A DNA stretch of 64,000 nt from Defluviitaleaceae bacterium. Its GTDB lineage: Bacteria; Bacillota; Clostridia; Lachnospirales; WQUN01. The notes below the pieces were generated by a model. It ran no database searches and was not told the origin of the DNA. It saw nothing but the letters and a program-made list of their open reading frames with translations. The stretch lies in NCBI GenBank assembly GCA_009788055.1, contig WQSG01000002.1:28586-92585 (forward strand). Reading direction: 5' to 3'. Shown here one piece after another: positions 43,070-53,400 of the stretch (position 1 is its first letter; each line of letters opens with the position of its first letter). Both the position numbers and the translations under genes were made by a program.

Positions 43070-44143
43070 TTACAGATTCTTCACCCCATCCGCAACTGCC
43101 GCCGCCACGCCTTTATCAAGCGGGCTTGGCAAGATATTTTCTGCGGTGGGGTTTACATAATCCGCTATGGCTTTTGCGGCGGCGATTTTCATTTTTTCCG
43201 TGATGTCGTGCGCCCGTGCGTCCAGTATGCCGCGAAACACGCCGGGGAAGGCAAGCACATTGTTAATTTGATTTGGGAAGTCACTGCGCCCTGTGCCGAC
43301 AATTGCTGCGCCGCCTGCTTTTGCCGCATCGGGCATGATTTCGGGGATTGGATTTGCCATTGCAAAAACGATTGCGTTTTTGTTCATGGTTGCTACCATT
43401 TCCGTGGTGACGCAATTTGCCGCCGACACGCCGATAAAAACATCCGCGCCGCGCATGGTTTGCGCAAGGCTTTCGCCGCTTTTCAGTTCGCCCTGCTTAT
43501 CGCACAGGGAGATATTTTTTATTCCGTAGGCGGTGAGGAGTAAGGAGGTTGCCGTTCCCGCCGCACCCGCGCCGTTTATAACAACTTTAATATCATCGGC
43601 GTTTTTGCCCACGACTTTTAGGGAATTTATTAACGCCGCAAGCACAACAATTGCCGTGCCGTGCTGGTCGTCGTGGAAGATGGGAATGTCGCAAACTTCT
43701 TTTAGCTTGCGTTCGATTTCAAAACAGCGGGGCGCGGCGATATCTTCCAAATTTATGCCGCCGAAACTGCCCGCAAGCAACTGAATTGTTCGCACAATTT
43801 CGTCCGTGTCCTTGGAGCGAATGCACAGCGGAATTGCGTCCACCCCAGCCAATTCTTTGAACAAAACCGCCTTGCCCTCCATCACGGGCATTGCCGCTTC
43901 CGCGCCAATGTCGCCAAGCCCCAAAACCGCCGTGCCGTCTGTTACCACGGCGATTGTGTTGTGGCGGCGAGTTAGCTCGTAGCTTTTGCTTGTGTCCTTC
44001 GCAATTTCCAAGCAAGGTTGCGCAACACCCGGCGTATATGCAAGCGCAAGGGCTTCCCGCGTGTCAACGGGAACGCGGCTGACCATTTCAATTTTGCCGC
44101 GCCATTCGTAGTGCTTTTTCAGCGATTCTTCAGCGTAATTCAT
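43070..44143 (-). CDS. NAD(P)-dependent malic enzyme, short form
   Basis: The enzyme decarboxylates malate to pyruvate. Motifs include RVPVDTREALALAYTPGVA, GLGDIGAEAAMPVMEGKA, IFHDDQHGTAIVVLAAL and the Rossmann motif VVINGAGAAGTATSLLL. At 357 residues it is shorter than the usual 390 to 410. The missing part appears to be between LCDKQGELK and SLAQTMRGADVFIGVS, where relatives carry about 25 further residues. The second ATG is preferred, with GGGGGG 7 bp upstream. It overlaps the end of the fumarase beta gene, so it is coupled to it. Confidence 0.9.
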   Translation of the reverse strand: MNYAEESLKKHYEWRGKIEMVSRVPVDTREALALAYTPGVAQPCLEIAKDTSKSYELTRRHNTIAVVTDGTAVLGLGDIGAEAAMPVMEGKAVLFKELAGVDAIPLCIRSKDTDEIVRTIQLLAGSFGGINLEDIAAPRCFEIERKLKEVCDIPIFHDDQHGTAIVVLAALINSLKVVGKNADDIKVVINGAGAAGTATSLLLTAYGIKNISLCDKQGELKSGESLAQTMRGADVFIGVSAANCVTTEMVATMNKNAIVFAMANPIPEIMPDAAKAGGAAIVGTGRSDFPNQINNVLAFPGVFRGILDARAHDITEKMKIAAAKAIADYVNPTAENILPSPLDKGVAAAVADGVKNL

Positions 44144-44618
44144 ATACATTCCCCCCGAAACTGTCTATTGCAACAACCAGCGGCATATCGCGGACGGTTA
44201 GCCGCCGCACCGCTTCCGTTCCCAAATCCTCGAACGCTACAATCTCGCTTTTTTCCACGCACAACGATAACAGCGCGCCCGCGCCGCCAACCGCCGTAAG
44301 ATACACCCCGCCGTGTTCGCGGATTGCATTAATGACGGCTTGGGAACGGTTGCCCTTGCCAATCATAATTTTTACGCCCGATTTTATTAAACGCGGCGCG
44401 TAAGCGTCCATGCGCCCGCTTGTGGTTGGCCCGATTGACCCAATCACCCGCCCCGGCGGCGCAGGGCAAGGCCCTGCATAGTACACCGCGCCGTCAAACG
44501 GGAGCGGTTTGCCCTCGTCCAGCAATTGCACCAGACGCTTGTGCGCCGCGTCACGCGCAGTATATATCACGCCCGTAAATGAAATTTCATCACCCGCACG
44601 CAAGTTTTCAGGTATCAC
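44130..44618 (-). CDS. Class I fumarate hydratase, beta subunit
   Basis: The 162-residue protein corresponds to the C-terminal domain of class I fumarases/L-tartrate dehydratase TtdB: IYTARDAAHKRL, GPTTSGRMDAYAPRLI and VYLTAVGGAGALL are conserved. Together with the alpha subunit it makes the oxygen-sensitive 4Fe-4S enzyme that hydrates fumarate to malate. Start overlaps the alpha stop by four bases. Confidence 0.9.
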   Translation of the reverse strand: MIPENLRAGDEISFTGVIYTARDAAHKRLVQLLDEGKPLPFDGAVYYAGPCPAPPGRVIGSIGPTTSGRMDAYAPRLIKSGVKIMIGKGNRSQAVINAIREHGGVYLTAVGGAGALLSLCVEKSEIVAFEDLGTEAVRRLTVRDMPLVVAIDSFGGNVYELR

Positions 44619-45454
44619 AAAACCACCGCCTTATGCCGCGTAACATGACAGCCGATATTTACCGCAACGGGCAAGCCCGCAATATGTGTTGGATATGTTA
44701 AAACATTCACGCCGAGGGCGGTAGTTTTTCCGCCGTAACCCGCCGCGCCGATTCCCAACGAGTTAATGCGTTCCAGCAAACGCGATTCAACTTCTGCCCA
44801 CTCTTTTTCTTCGTTCGCGCTGTCTACATCCCGCAACAACGCCTTTTTCGCAAGCAATGCCGCTTTTTCCATAGTGCCGCCAACGCCAACGCCAACCACT
44901 ATTGGCGGGCAGGGGTTAGCCTCCGCAAGCCGCACGGTTTCCGTCACAAAATCCATAACGCCCGCAAGTCCGTCGGACGGGTTAAGCATACGAACCGCGC
45001 TCATGTTTTCGCTTCCGAAACCCTTTGGCGCAACGGTTATTTCCAGTTGAGAACCCGCCGCAAACTCGTAATGAATTACCGCGGGGGTATTGTCGCCCGT
45101 GTTTTTGCGGCTTATCGGGTCGTGAACAACGCTGTTGCGGAAATATCCGTCCTTGTACCCGCGCCGAACACCCTCGTTAATTGCCGCTTCAATATCACCG
45201 TTTATGTGGGAATCCCGCCCGATTGTAACGAAAACAACAGCCATTCCCGTATCTTGGCAAATGGGCAGGTTTTCGCGTTTTGCAACATCTGCGTTTTTCA
45301 GCAACGTTTCCAGCACGGAACGCGCAAGTTTAGACTCCTCCGCGTCCCGCGCATTTTCCAGCGCACGGCGAATATCTGCACTAATCTCCACATTCGCCCC
45401 AATACACAGTTTTGCTACCGCATCCGTTATTTGTTCAGGCTCAATTATTCGCAT
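44615..45454 (-). CDS. Class I fumarate hydratase, alpha subunit
   Basis: The 279-residue protein carries the three cluster cysteines of class I hydratases: LPICQDTGMAVVF, NPCPPIVVGVGVGG and NIGCHVTRHK. It sits downstream of argH, which produces fumarate, and upstream of malic enzyme, which consumes malate. A specific tartrate dehydratase is the alternative, but the context favours fumarase. Confidence 0.9.
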   Translation of the reverse strand: MRIIEPEQITDAVAKLCIGANVEISADIRRALENARDAEESKLARSVLETLLKNADVAKRENLPICQDTGMAVVFVTIGRDSHINGDIEAAINEGVRRGYKDGYFRNSVVHDPISRKNTGDNTPAVIHYEFAAGSQLEITVAPKGFGSENMSAVRMLNPSDGLAGVMDFVTETVRLAEANPCPPIVVGVGVGGTMEKAALLAKKALLRDVDSANEEKEWAEVESRLLERINSLGIGAAGYGGKTTALGVNVLTYPTHIAGLPVAVNIGCHVTRHKAVVL

Positions 45455-45471
45455 AACAATCCACCTTTAAG

Positions 45472-45658
45472 TTCTCGGGGCTCTGCCCCGAACCCCGGAA
45501 ACTTTTGAAAAAGTTTCATCAAAACTTTGACTCAAAACCGCGCATATGCGCGGTTTTGGAATTACGTAAATGGTTTACCTCTAGTCCATGTTAAAGTTTT
45601 TTGTCGAACTTTTTTTCAAAAAAGTTCGTGGGGGGTTTGGGGGCAACGCCCCCAAGAA
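45472..45658. repeat. Interspersed palindromic repeat, copy 4: facing copies around a terminator
   Basis: The forward unit (CGGGGCTCTGCCCCG, AAACTTTTGAAAAAGTTT, CAAAACTTTGAC) is followed by terminator AAAACCGCGC-ATAT-GCGCGGTTTT at 45534 to 45557. The inverted unit (AAAGTTTTTTGTCGAAC, AAAAAAGTTCG, TTGGGGGCAACGCCCCCAAG) follows and touches the argH stop. It separates argH from fumarase within one strand and would reduce read-through. Confidence 0.8.
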
Positions 45659-47035
45659 TTATTCACGCACTAAAAATTGTTCAACCTCTTCAATTGCCGC
45701 AAGAACCGCGCTTTCCGCAGGACCGCCTGTGATGTTCCGCGCATTTACGCAAGCCTGCGCCGTAATTGCCGCAAAAACCGTTTCGTTGAAAACGGGCGAA
45801 ATATTTTTGTATTCGTCAAGTGTTAAATCGTCCAGTTTGGTGCTTTTTTCGATGGCGTACAAAACAAGCCGCCCCGTTATTTCGTGGGCGTCACGGAAGG
45901 TTGTCCCGTTTTTAACAAGCCAGTCCGCAACATCTGTGGCGTTTGTATATCCTTCTCTCGCTCCGTCAAACATTTTTTGCGTCTTAAATGTGAGCGTTTC
46001 CACCATGCCGCTAAATACCGTCAAGCAAGCCGTTGCTGTGTCTGCCGCATCGAAGACGGCTTCTTTGTCCTCTTGCATATCCTTGTTGTAGGCAAGTGGA
46101 AGCCCCTTCATCACGGTAAGAAGCGCGATAAGCGAACCGTATACGCGCCCCGTTTTGCCGCGAATAAGCTCTGCCATATCGGGGTTTTTTTTCTGCGGCA
46201 TGATGGACGAGCCTGTGGAATAGGCGTCTGCCATTTCCACAAAGCCGAATGAATCCGACGACCAAATAATTAATTCTTCGCAAAAACGGCTAAGGTGCAT
46301 CATCGTAATTGACAACGCCGAAACAAATTCTATGCAAAAATCACGGTCGGAAACCGCGTCCATGCTGTTTGCGGTGACGGCGGCAAAATTTAATTTTCCC
46401 GCAACAAATTCGCGGTCAATCGGATAGGTTGTTGCCGCCAACGCACCCGCGCCCAGCGGCATAACATCCACACGTTTGCAACAATCCGCAAGCCGCTCGT
46501 AATCTCGCCTGAACATTTGCACATACGCCATTAAATGATGCGCAATTGTAACGGGCTGTGCCAACTGCAAGTGCGTGTAGCCCGGCATAATGTCTTTTGT
46601 GTGCTTTTTTGCAAGGGCAAGCAAAACGCGCAACAAATCTGCAAGCAATTTTTTCAGCGCGGATATTTCTTCCTTTACATACATCCGCATATCCAGCGCG
46701 ACTTGGTCGTTGCGGCTGCGCCCTGTGTGAAGCCGCCGCCCCGCGTCACCAATACGCGAAATTAATTCCGCTTCCACAAAGGAGTGTATGTCCTCCGCGC
46801 TTGAATCAAAGACCAGCTTGCCGTTTTCAATGTCTGCAAGAACGCCTTTTAGCGCGTCCACAATCGCGGAAGAATCCGCATTGGGGATAATCCCCTGCTT
46901 TCCCAGCATTTCCGCGTGTGCCATACTGCCTGTTATATCTTGTTTGTACAATCTTTTGTCGAACGATATTGACGAATGAAACGAATTTGCCGCCTCGTTT
47001 ACTTCGCCCGTAAATCTTCCGCCCCAGAGTTTCAT
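45659..47035 (-). CDS. argH: Argininosuccinate lyase
   Basis: ArgH splits argininosuccinate into arginine and fumarate, the last step of arginine synthesis. The 458-residue protein begins [26 protein letters not shown] and carries the superfamily signature [20 protein letters not shown] near residue 277 and [15 protein letters not shown] near residue 104. It overlaps argG by four bases. Confidence 0.96.
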   Translation of the reverse strand: MKLWGGRFTGEVNEAANSFHSSISFDKRLYKQDITGSMAHAEMLGKQGIIPNADSSAIVDALKGVLADIENGKLVFDSSAEDIHSFVEAELISRIGDAGRRLHTGRSRNDQVALDMRMYVKEEISALKKLLADLLRVLLALAKKHTKDIMPGYTHLQLAQPVTIAHHLMAYVQMFRRDYERLADCCKRVDVMPLGAGALAATTYPIDREFVAGKLNFAAVTANSMDAVSDRDFCIEFVSALSITMMHLSRFCEELIIWSSDSFGFVEMADAYSTGSSIMPQKKNPDMAELIRGKTGRVYGSLIALLTVMKGLPLAYNKDMQEDKEAVFDAADTATACLTVFSGMVETLTFKTQKMFDGAREGYTNATDVADWLVKNGTTFRDAHEITGRLVLYAIEKSTKLDDLTLDEYKNISPVFNETVFAAITAQACVNARNITGGPAESAVLAAIEEVEQFLVRE

Positions 47036-48237
47036 TTGTGTTCACTCGCTTTCATTGCGCGAACTTTTATAGGAAGCCCCATCAGCGTGATAAATCCTTT
47101 GGAGTCTTTGTGGTCGTACAGGTCGCCCGTGGTGAAACTTGCGAGGTTTTCGCTGTAAAGCGAGTGCGGCGAAGTCGTACCTGCGGGAATGATATTGCCT
47201 TTGTATAATTTTAACTTAACCGTGCCGCTAACGGTTTCCTGCGTTTTTTCCACAAATGCGTTAAGCGCGTCAAACAGCGGCGTAAACCATTCGCCATTGT
47301 AAATTAAATCTGCAATGCGTTGGCCAACGATTGCTTTGAATGCCATTGTTTGGCGGTCTAAACAAAGCTGTTCCAGTTGGGCGTGTGCCGCGTAAAGAAC
47401 TGTGCCGCCGGGAGTTTCGTATACGCCGCGTGATTTCATGCCTACAACGCGGTTTTCCACGATATCAATGATACCTACGCCGTTTCTGCCGCCCGCCGCA
47501 TTTAATTTTTCCATAAGCGCGATTGGAGAAATTTTTTCGCCGTCCAGTTTTACGGGAACGCCCTTGTCAAATTCCAGCGTGATGTATTCGGGGGTGTCGG
47601 GGGCTTTTTCGGGCGAAACGGATAGTTGCAACAGGTGGTCGTAATTTGGTTCGTTTGCGGGGTCTTCCAGTTCCAACCCTTCGTGGGACAAGTGCCAGAT
47701 ATTATCGTCACGGCTGTAGCTTTGGTCTTTTTTCATGGGAACTTCTATGTTGCGTTTTTGCAGATACTCAACCGCGTCTTCACGGGATTGGATATCCCAA
47801 ACACGCCACGGCGCGATAATTTCCATGTGGGGCGCGAATGCCATAAACGTAAGTTCAAAGCGAATTTGGTCGTTGCCCTTGCCCGTTGCGCCGTGACAGA
47901 TTGCGTTCGCGCCGTGTTCCAACGCGATTTCTGCCAGTTTTTTTGCGATAAGAGGCCGCGCCGCCGATGTTCCAAGAAGATACTTCCCCTCGTACACCGC
48001 GTTTGCTTTAACCATCGGGTAAACGTAATCCGTGATAAATTCTTCGGTAACGTCCAAAACCAAGGCTTTGTTCGCGCCCGTTTTTAACGCCCGCGCTTCC
48101 ACAGCGGCGGGGTCTTTGCATTGCCCTGCGTTTACGCAAACGGCAATAATTTCGCAACCCTCGTAATTTTCTTTAAGCCACGGAATTATCACCGTGGTAT
48201 CCAACCCGCCCGAGTACGCCAATACAATCTTTTTCAT
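47032..48237 (-). CDS. argG: Argininosuccinate synthase
   Basis: ArgG joins citrulline and aspartate using ATP. The 401-residue protein has the P-loop [15 protein letters not shown] at residue 8, [15 protein letters not shown] near residue 115 and [17 protein letters not shown] near residue 171. It overlaps pyrG by four bases and argH by four bases, so the three genes form one translationally coupled unit. Confidence 0.96.
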   Translation of the reverse strand: MKKIVLAYSGGLDTTVIIPWLKENYEGCEIIAVCVNAGQCKDPAAVEARALKTGANKALVLDVTEEFITDYVYPMVKANAVYEGKYLLGTSAARPLIAKKLAEIALEHGANAICHGATGKGNDQIRFELTFMAFAPHMEIIAPWRVWDIQSREDAVEYLQKRNIEVPMKKDQSYSRDDNIWHLSHEGLELEDPANEPNYDHLLQLSVSPEKAPDTPEYITLEFDKGVPVKLDGEKISPIALMEKLNAAGGRNGVGIIDIVENRVVGMKSRGVYETPGGTVLYAAHAQLEQLCLDRQTMAFKAIVGQRIADLIYNGEWFTPLFDALNAFVEKTQETVSGTVKLKLYKGNIIPAGTTSPHSLYSENLASFTTGDLYDHKDSKGFITLMGLPIKVRAMKASEHK

Positions 48238-49820
48238 TTCGTCACCTCTCGTTTTGTAATTTCATTTAAAAGCCCTAAAAATAATGGGTGTGGCCTATTT
48301 GGTCTGCTTTTAAATTCGGGGTGGAACTGCACCCCTACGAAAAACCGATTACTTGGAAGTTCTATTGCTTCCGCAAGATTGCCGTCCGGCGACACGCCGC
48401 AGATAGACAATCCGTTTTCAGATAAAACTTGGCGGTACGCATTGTTAAGTTCAAAACGATGCCTGTGCCGCTCGCTTATGGTATCGCTGTTGTACAGTTT
48501 GCGCAACAACGAACCCTTTTCAGTTTCACACGGGTACGCACCAAGCCGCATTGTTCCGCCGCTTCCCACGCGTCCAATTTGCTCTGCCATAATGTCGATT
48601 ACCTTGTGCGCGGCAATTTCGTCAAATTCCGCAGAATTCGCGCCGTCAAGCCCGCAAACATTACGCGCAAATTCTATCACCGCCACTTGCATTCCAAGAC
48701 ATATTCCCAAAAACGGAATGTCATTTTCGCGGGCAAATTTGCAGGCGGCAATTTTTCCTTCAATGCCCCTGTCACCGAAACCGCCGGGGATTATCATGCC
48801 GTCAATGCCTGATAAATCCCCCAAGTTTTCGCTGTCTACCCATTTTATTTCTACTTTTGTACCCGCTTCAAACCCTGCGTGATTCAGGCTTTCTATTATG
48901 GAAAGATACGCGTCATGCAGTTTTACATACTTGCCCACAACGGCAACTTTCACGGTTTTTTGCCGCGATTCAACTTTTTGAAGCATGGTTTTCCAGTCGT
49001 TTAAATTTGGCGCGGGGATTTTGCCAAGCAATCCAAGTTCGCGACAAACGATTTCATCTAAGCCGTTTTCGTGAAGCATGATTGGCGCGGCGTAAAGGGA
49101 ATCCAGCGTTATGTTTTCGATAACGCAATCGGGCTTGACATTGCAGAACAGCGCGATTTTCTCCTTTATGCTTTTGCCCACAGGTTCATCTGCGCGGGTC
49201 ACGATGATATTCGGCGTGATACCGATAGAACGCAACTCTTTTACGGAATGTTGCGTAGGTTTGGATTTATGTTCGCCCGATGCTTTCAGATACGGGATTA
49301 GCGTAACGTGTACAAACAAACAGGACTGTTCAAAAGACACTTGCCGTATTGCTTCCAGAAACGGCTGGCTTTCGATATCGCCCACCGTGCCGCCGATTTC
49401 GGTTATAAGAATGTCAATTTCTTCCGACACGCCCGAGTAAATAAAATTCTTTATTTCCTGCGTAACATGGGGAATTACCTGCACCGTCCCGCCCAAATAT
49501 CCCCCTGCGCGTTCGCGCTCCAGCACCGCAGAATACACCTTGCCCGATGTTAAATTGCTGTGCTTTGTCAAATTCTCGTCTATGAAACGCTCGTAATGCC
49601 CAAGGTCAAGGTCTGTTTCCGCACCGTCGTCTGTAACAAAAACTTCACCGTGCTGAAACGGACTCATTGTACCGGGGTCTACATTCATGTATGGGTCTAA
49701 TTTTTGCGCCGCAACTTTTAGCCCGCGCTGTTTAAGAAGCCTACCCAGCGCGGCGGCAGTTATGCCCTTCCCAAGCCCCGACACCACGCCGCCCGTTACA
49801 AAAATGAATTTTGTTTTCAT
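48234..49820 (-). CDS. pyrG: CTP synthase
   Basis: PyrG aminates UTP to CTP with glutamine. The 528-residue protein has the synthetase domain ([26 protein letters not shown]) and a class I amidotransferase domain with nucleophile in [11 protein letters not shown] and catalytic pair in FHPEFKSRP. The ATG at 49820 has GGGAG 10 bp upstream; the in-frame codons before it lie in the leader hairpin. It leads the pyrG-argG-argH operon and is preceded by a terminator-containing leader. Confidence 0.96.
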   Translation of the reverse strand: MKTKFIFVTGGVVSGLGKGITAAALGRLLKQRGLKVAAQKLDPYMNVDPGTMSPFQHGEVFVTDDGAETDLDLGHYERFIDENLTKHSNLTSGKVYSAVLERERAGGYLGGTVQVIPHVTQEIKNFIYSGVSEEIDILITEIGGTVGDIESQPFLEAIRQVSFEQSCLFVHVTLIPYLKASGEHKSKPTQHSVKELRSIGITPNIIVTRADEPVGKSIKEKIALFCNVKPDCVIENITLDSLYAAPIMLHENGLDEIVCRELGLLGKIPAPNLNDWKTMLQKVESRQKTVKVAVVGKYVKLHDAYLSIIESLNHAGFEAGTKVEIKWVDSENLGDLSGIDGMIIPGGFGDRGIEGKIAACKFARENDIPFLGICLGMQVAVIEFARNVCGLDGANSAEFDEIAAHKVIDIMAEQIGRVGSGGTMRLGAYPCETEKGSLLRKLYNSDTISERHRHRFELNNAYRQVLSENGLSICGVSPDGNLAEAIELPSNRFFVGVQFHPEFKSRPNRPHPLFLGLLNEITKREVTK

Positions 49821-49850
49821 TCGGATTTCACTCCCATTCAACCGCAATTG

Positions 49851-49967
49851 AAAAAGGCGTTTGCTGACAAAAAGACCCTCAAGTCTACTTGCCGATAAAC
49901 GCCTTTGTTTACCGAAGTCGTGAATACTTACAAGCACAGTTTAGCATAAATTTTCCGACAAAGTCAA
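49851..49967 (-). promoter_or_regulatory. Promoter and hexaloop/terminator leader of pyrG-argG-argH
   Basis: TTGACT and TAAACT with 18-bp spacing give a promoter. The transcript begins near TATTCACGACTTCGG, then forms GGTAAAC-AAAGGC-GTTTATC (49894 to 49913), a seven-base-pair stem with a six-base loop having A at 1 and G at 4. GGCGTTT of that hairpin is also the 5' arm of a terminator whose 3' arm AAACGCC is followed by T5. A second hairpin, GGC...GTC, lies between the arms. The carA leader has the same design with compensatory base changes. Confidence 0.75.
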
Positions 49968-50013
49968 AAAAAATTTTTTCGCCCATACTGTACGGACTTT
50001 GGGGTTTTTTCAA

Positions 50014-50307
50014 TCAGGTTTTATTAAGCCGTTCAAACTGATTTATAAGGCTCATGATAAGTGAAATTTGTTCGTCTGTAAGGTGCGACATTTTTATGTC
50101 CATATCGTCTGACAAGCCCAGCATAAAATCGGCGGAAACGTCGAAAAAATTACATAGTTTTATAAATGTTTCAATTGAAGGGTAATTTAATGTTTGCTCG
50201 TAGCTTGACACGGTTGCCTTTACGATTCCAAGCTTATCTGCAAGTTGTGTTTGAGTAAGTCCTCTTTCTTGCCTAATGCCCTTTAATCTTATACCAAATA
50301 GCTCCAT
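50014..50307 (-). CDS. XRE-family HTH regulator next to the flagellin gene
   Basis: The 97-residue protein begins with a helix-turn-helix domain (IRLKGIRQERGLTQTQLADKLGIVKATVSSYEQ, residues 5 to 40; written as family pattern) and ends with a short helical tail. It is transcribed divergently from the giant flagellin, with 155 bp between the start codons that hold a promoter and three GTATATTT repeats. Control of itself and of flagellin is plausible. A conserved-start alternative lies 13 codons upstream. Confidence 0.8.
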   Translation of the reverse strand: MELFGIRLKGIRQERGLTQTQLADKLGIVKATVSSYEQTLNYPSIETFIKLCNFFDVSADFMLGLSDDMDIKMSHLTDEQISLIMSLINQFERLNKT

Positions 50308-50352
50308 GTGACACCTAACTTCCTTTTCACCTCGTTCAATTTCCAAATTATA

Positions 50353-50422
50353 GTATATTTATGTATATTTAATCTGTACTTGTATATTTGCAATTGACTT
50401 GACCGCAATATAAGGATATACT
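50353..50422 (+). promoter_or_regulatory. SigA-type flagellin promoter with three upstream direct repeats
   Basis: TTGACT and TATACT with 17-bp spacing lie about 40 bp before the flagellin start. Three copies of GTATATTT start at 50353, 50363 and 50382, spaced 10 and 19 bp, close to one and two helical turns, so a protein could bind them on one face. No SigD/sigma-28 flagellar promoter pattern was found. Confidence 0.65.
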
Positions 50423-50462
50423 CTCTGTTAATAAAAGGGTAATCAGATACGGGGGAATTGTC

Positions 50463-53400
50463 GTGGCAAACATGGTAGTGCGCACAAATGTATTCGCGCT
50501 TAACGCACACAGGAATTTAACAAATGTTGGGAAATCCCAGCGGCAATCGTCACAGCGTTTGAGTTCGGGCTTTAGGGTAAATTCTGCGGCAGACGATGCG
50601 GCAGGGCTTGCAATTTCCGAAAGTATGCGGGCGCAAATTCGCGGGTTAGACCAAGCATCCATAAATGCGCAAGACGGCGTGGGGCTTATTCAAACTGCGG
50701 AAGGCGCGATGTCAACCATTAGTGACATGGTAATTCGCATACGCGAACTTATGGTACAAGCCGCGAATGACACAAATACTCTCGCAAACCGCGAAATGAT
50801 ACAAACCGAAATAGACCAGCTTATGCATGAAATAAATGACGTTACGTTTCGTGTGCAGTTTAACACGCGCACTTTGCTTGACGGCGGATTAAGGGGCGGC
50901 GGAGGCGGAGACCCACACCCCGTATCGTTGCAGTGGCTGTTGTTTGACCAGCACCGCCATATAGGAATCGCCCGCCCCGACGGGCAGTTACAGCCCAACA
51001 ATCGCAACCACAACAGTTTCAGGCAAGAAATTATAAATTTGCAAGACGAGTACAACGACCTTATCGAGCGCATAGCAAGGCGGCAAATTGCCGACGGCTC
51101 TATGGGTTTAAACGATTTCGATTTTGAGTTTAGAAATTTAGTGTCCGCAAACCCTGTAATGGCGAACAGCACCGCAACAAATGAAGGCAACATAAATATT
51201 TTACAGGCAAACGGATTACTGCATTCGGAAGTTCAGCAACTGCGTAATATCACAAACCGTTTGGATAACGCAATACAATCTGCCGTGCGCACGGCAATTG
51301 AAATTTTCCAAATAACAAATGACCAAATAAACGCATTGGGCGGGCAAAGCGCGATTACTTCCGCAGGTTCAAATGTGTTCAGCGGGCTTCCCATGGATGA
51401 CTGGTTCTCTAACAATCATTTGTGGTGGGAACAAATTTGCCGAGACCTCGCTAACGGGGATTCGGACTTTTTTTCTTGGTATCAGGGCGGAATGAACCCC
51501 GACGGTACTACCAACCCGCTAAGAAACAGCGCGTTTTCCGAGCATTACCCGGGCGATAAAACAGGTGCGAGGGAAACACTTTTTCACATATTGCAGTTTA
51601 CGGGAAGCGGCGCGGGCGCGTATAACGGGGAGTCCCAATTTGACCTGATAATAAGAAACACCCTTAACGTGCGGGCAAACGTAACCCCGGACGAAATGGC
51701 AGACGACAGCGGAGAAATTGCATACCCCGAAATGGCGTTTATGTCCCGCGCATTTCGGTTGCTTGTCGGCTTTGAAATGGACGGCGTAAGGGTAGCCGCC
51801 CACACCAACCACCGTATTCCATACGCAAAAGAGACATCCCTGATAGCGTTTGAAACCGCGTGGCAAGCGGAAGCCGCCGCCCGCCGCGCTTTGGATGCCG
51901 TAAACCACGCAAACGCGATGAACACAGCAGTTGAAAACCTTTACCCGTTCCTTTCGACACTTACAACTTTGCGGGATGTTGGCGCAATTTCGCCGCCATT
52001 TTCAACTTCGGGCAGCCCGCTTGTTGACGTGCGCAATGCCGTTAGTGTACTGGCAACTTTAAACAGCCTTATTTCGTCCGCTTCACCCGCAGACCCGCGA
52101 ATGTGGACGCAGGCGACGCAAGCAATTACCAATGCCATAGCGCGAGGAAACACATTTTCCGCCGCGGATGCATTGTTTTTCTTGCACACAGGGAATATTG
52201 CCAACTTGGGAACATATATCTTTAATCCGCAAAATGCAATTAGTCCAACTTTGCAAAACGCAATCACCGCCATAGGCGGCGTTTCTACCGGTTCCGCAGG
52301 GGTTGGGCTAAACGCGCCGCCTTTCAGCACAGGGGCGGGGGCGATTGACGCAGTCGCGCCCATTCCATCTTACAGCGGATCTCCGCCAACTCCAACGCCA
52401 CCCCCCGCGCCCACATACGCAGACCCGCCGGGTACTTCGGCATCATCCTCAATAACGGGTTTGCCGTCTGTTCCCGCAACACCGCCTGTTAATTACGACC
52501 CTGCAAGGCAATCGGCAACACGTTTGGTAAACGGACACACTTTGTACAATAATAACCGTGGCAACCTTACCACTATGTATGATTTCCCCACGCCCGCCGA
52601 CCCAAACAGCGCGGCGTTTAATGCCGCCGTTGAAGACGCAAGGCAAGCCGCCCAAAACCTGCGCGGTATGCCAACGCCCCCGACACATACCGCATTAAAC
52701 AACGCGATTACCAACGCAATAGGCGCGGGAAATAACGGCGGCTCATACGCCGCGCTTCGTGCCGCGCAAGCCGCGTATATCGCACGGGAACAGGAACTTC
52801 AAGACGCAATGAACGCTCTCGCCGACGCAGAAGCCGCGCTTGCGGCAGACCCCGACAACCCCGCACTGCAAGCCGAAGTTGCAGCCGCGGCGGCGGCGGT
52901 TGGTGCCGCAAGCACTGCGCTTGATGCGGCGCGTGCCGCGTTTAACCTTGCCGTCGCAAATTTTCAAGGCGACAGTTCTGCCGTGCGGTCTTCGGCAAAC
53001 ACCGCTGTTGCAAATCTTTACGGCAACTTTCAATCTGCCGCAGGGAGTGCGAATACCGCAACAGCCAACGCTTTCCGCGATATAATGACATCTTTCCAAG
53101 CGGCAACAAACAATATAGTAAGCGCAGTCACAAACGCCCGCGACAATGCCAACATAACCGCCTACAATGCGGCGCGTGAAGCATTTAACCTTGCAGACTA
53201 TGCCCTCACCGCCGCAATCCATGCCGCAAACAACGCCGTGGAAGCAAACGAATGGGAGTCGCTTGCGGCAATCATCGTGCCGAATACGGGCGGTGTGGAC
53301 CACTGGACAGACATTCCTCCAGGGGAATTGCCCGCCGCTTTCTATAACATTGTAAACCCGCCTGAACCGCCCCTTACCCGCGAAGACATCCACGCGGACG

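Noticed and set aside
50310..50462. Sigma-28 promoter for flagellin
   Set aside because: No TAAA/GCCGATAA-like pair at proper spacing; a near-consensus SigA-type promoter is present instead.
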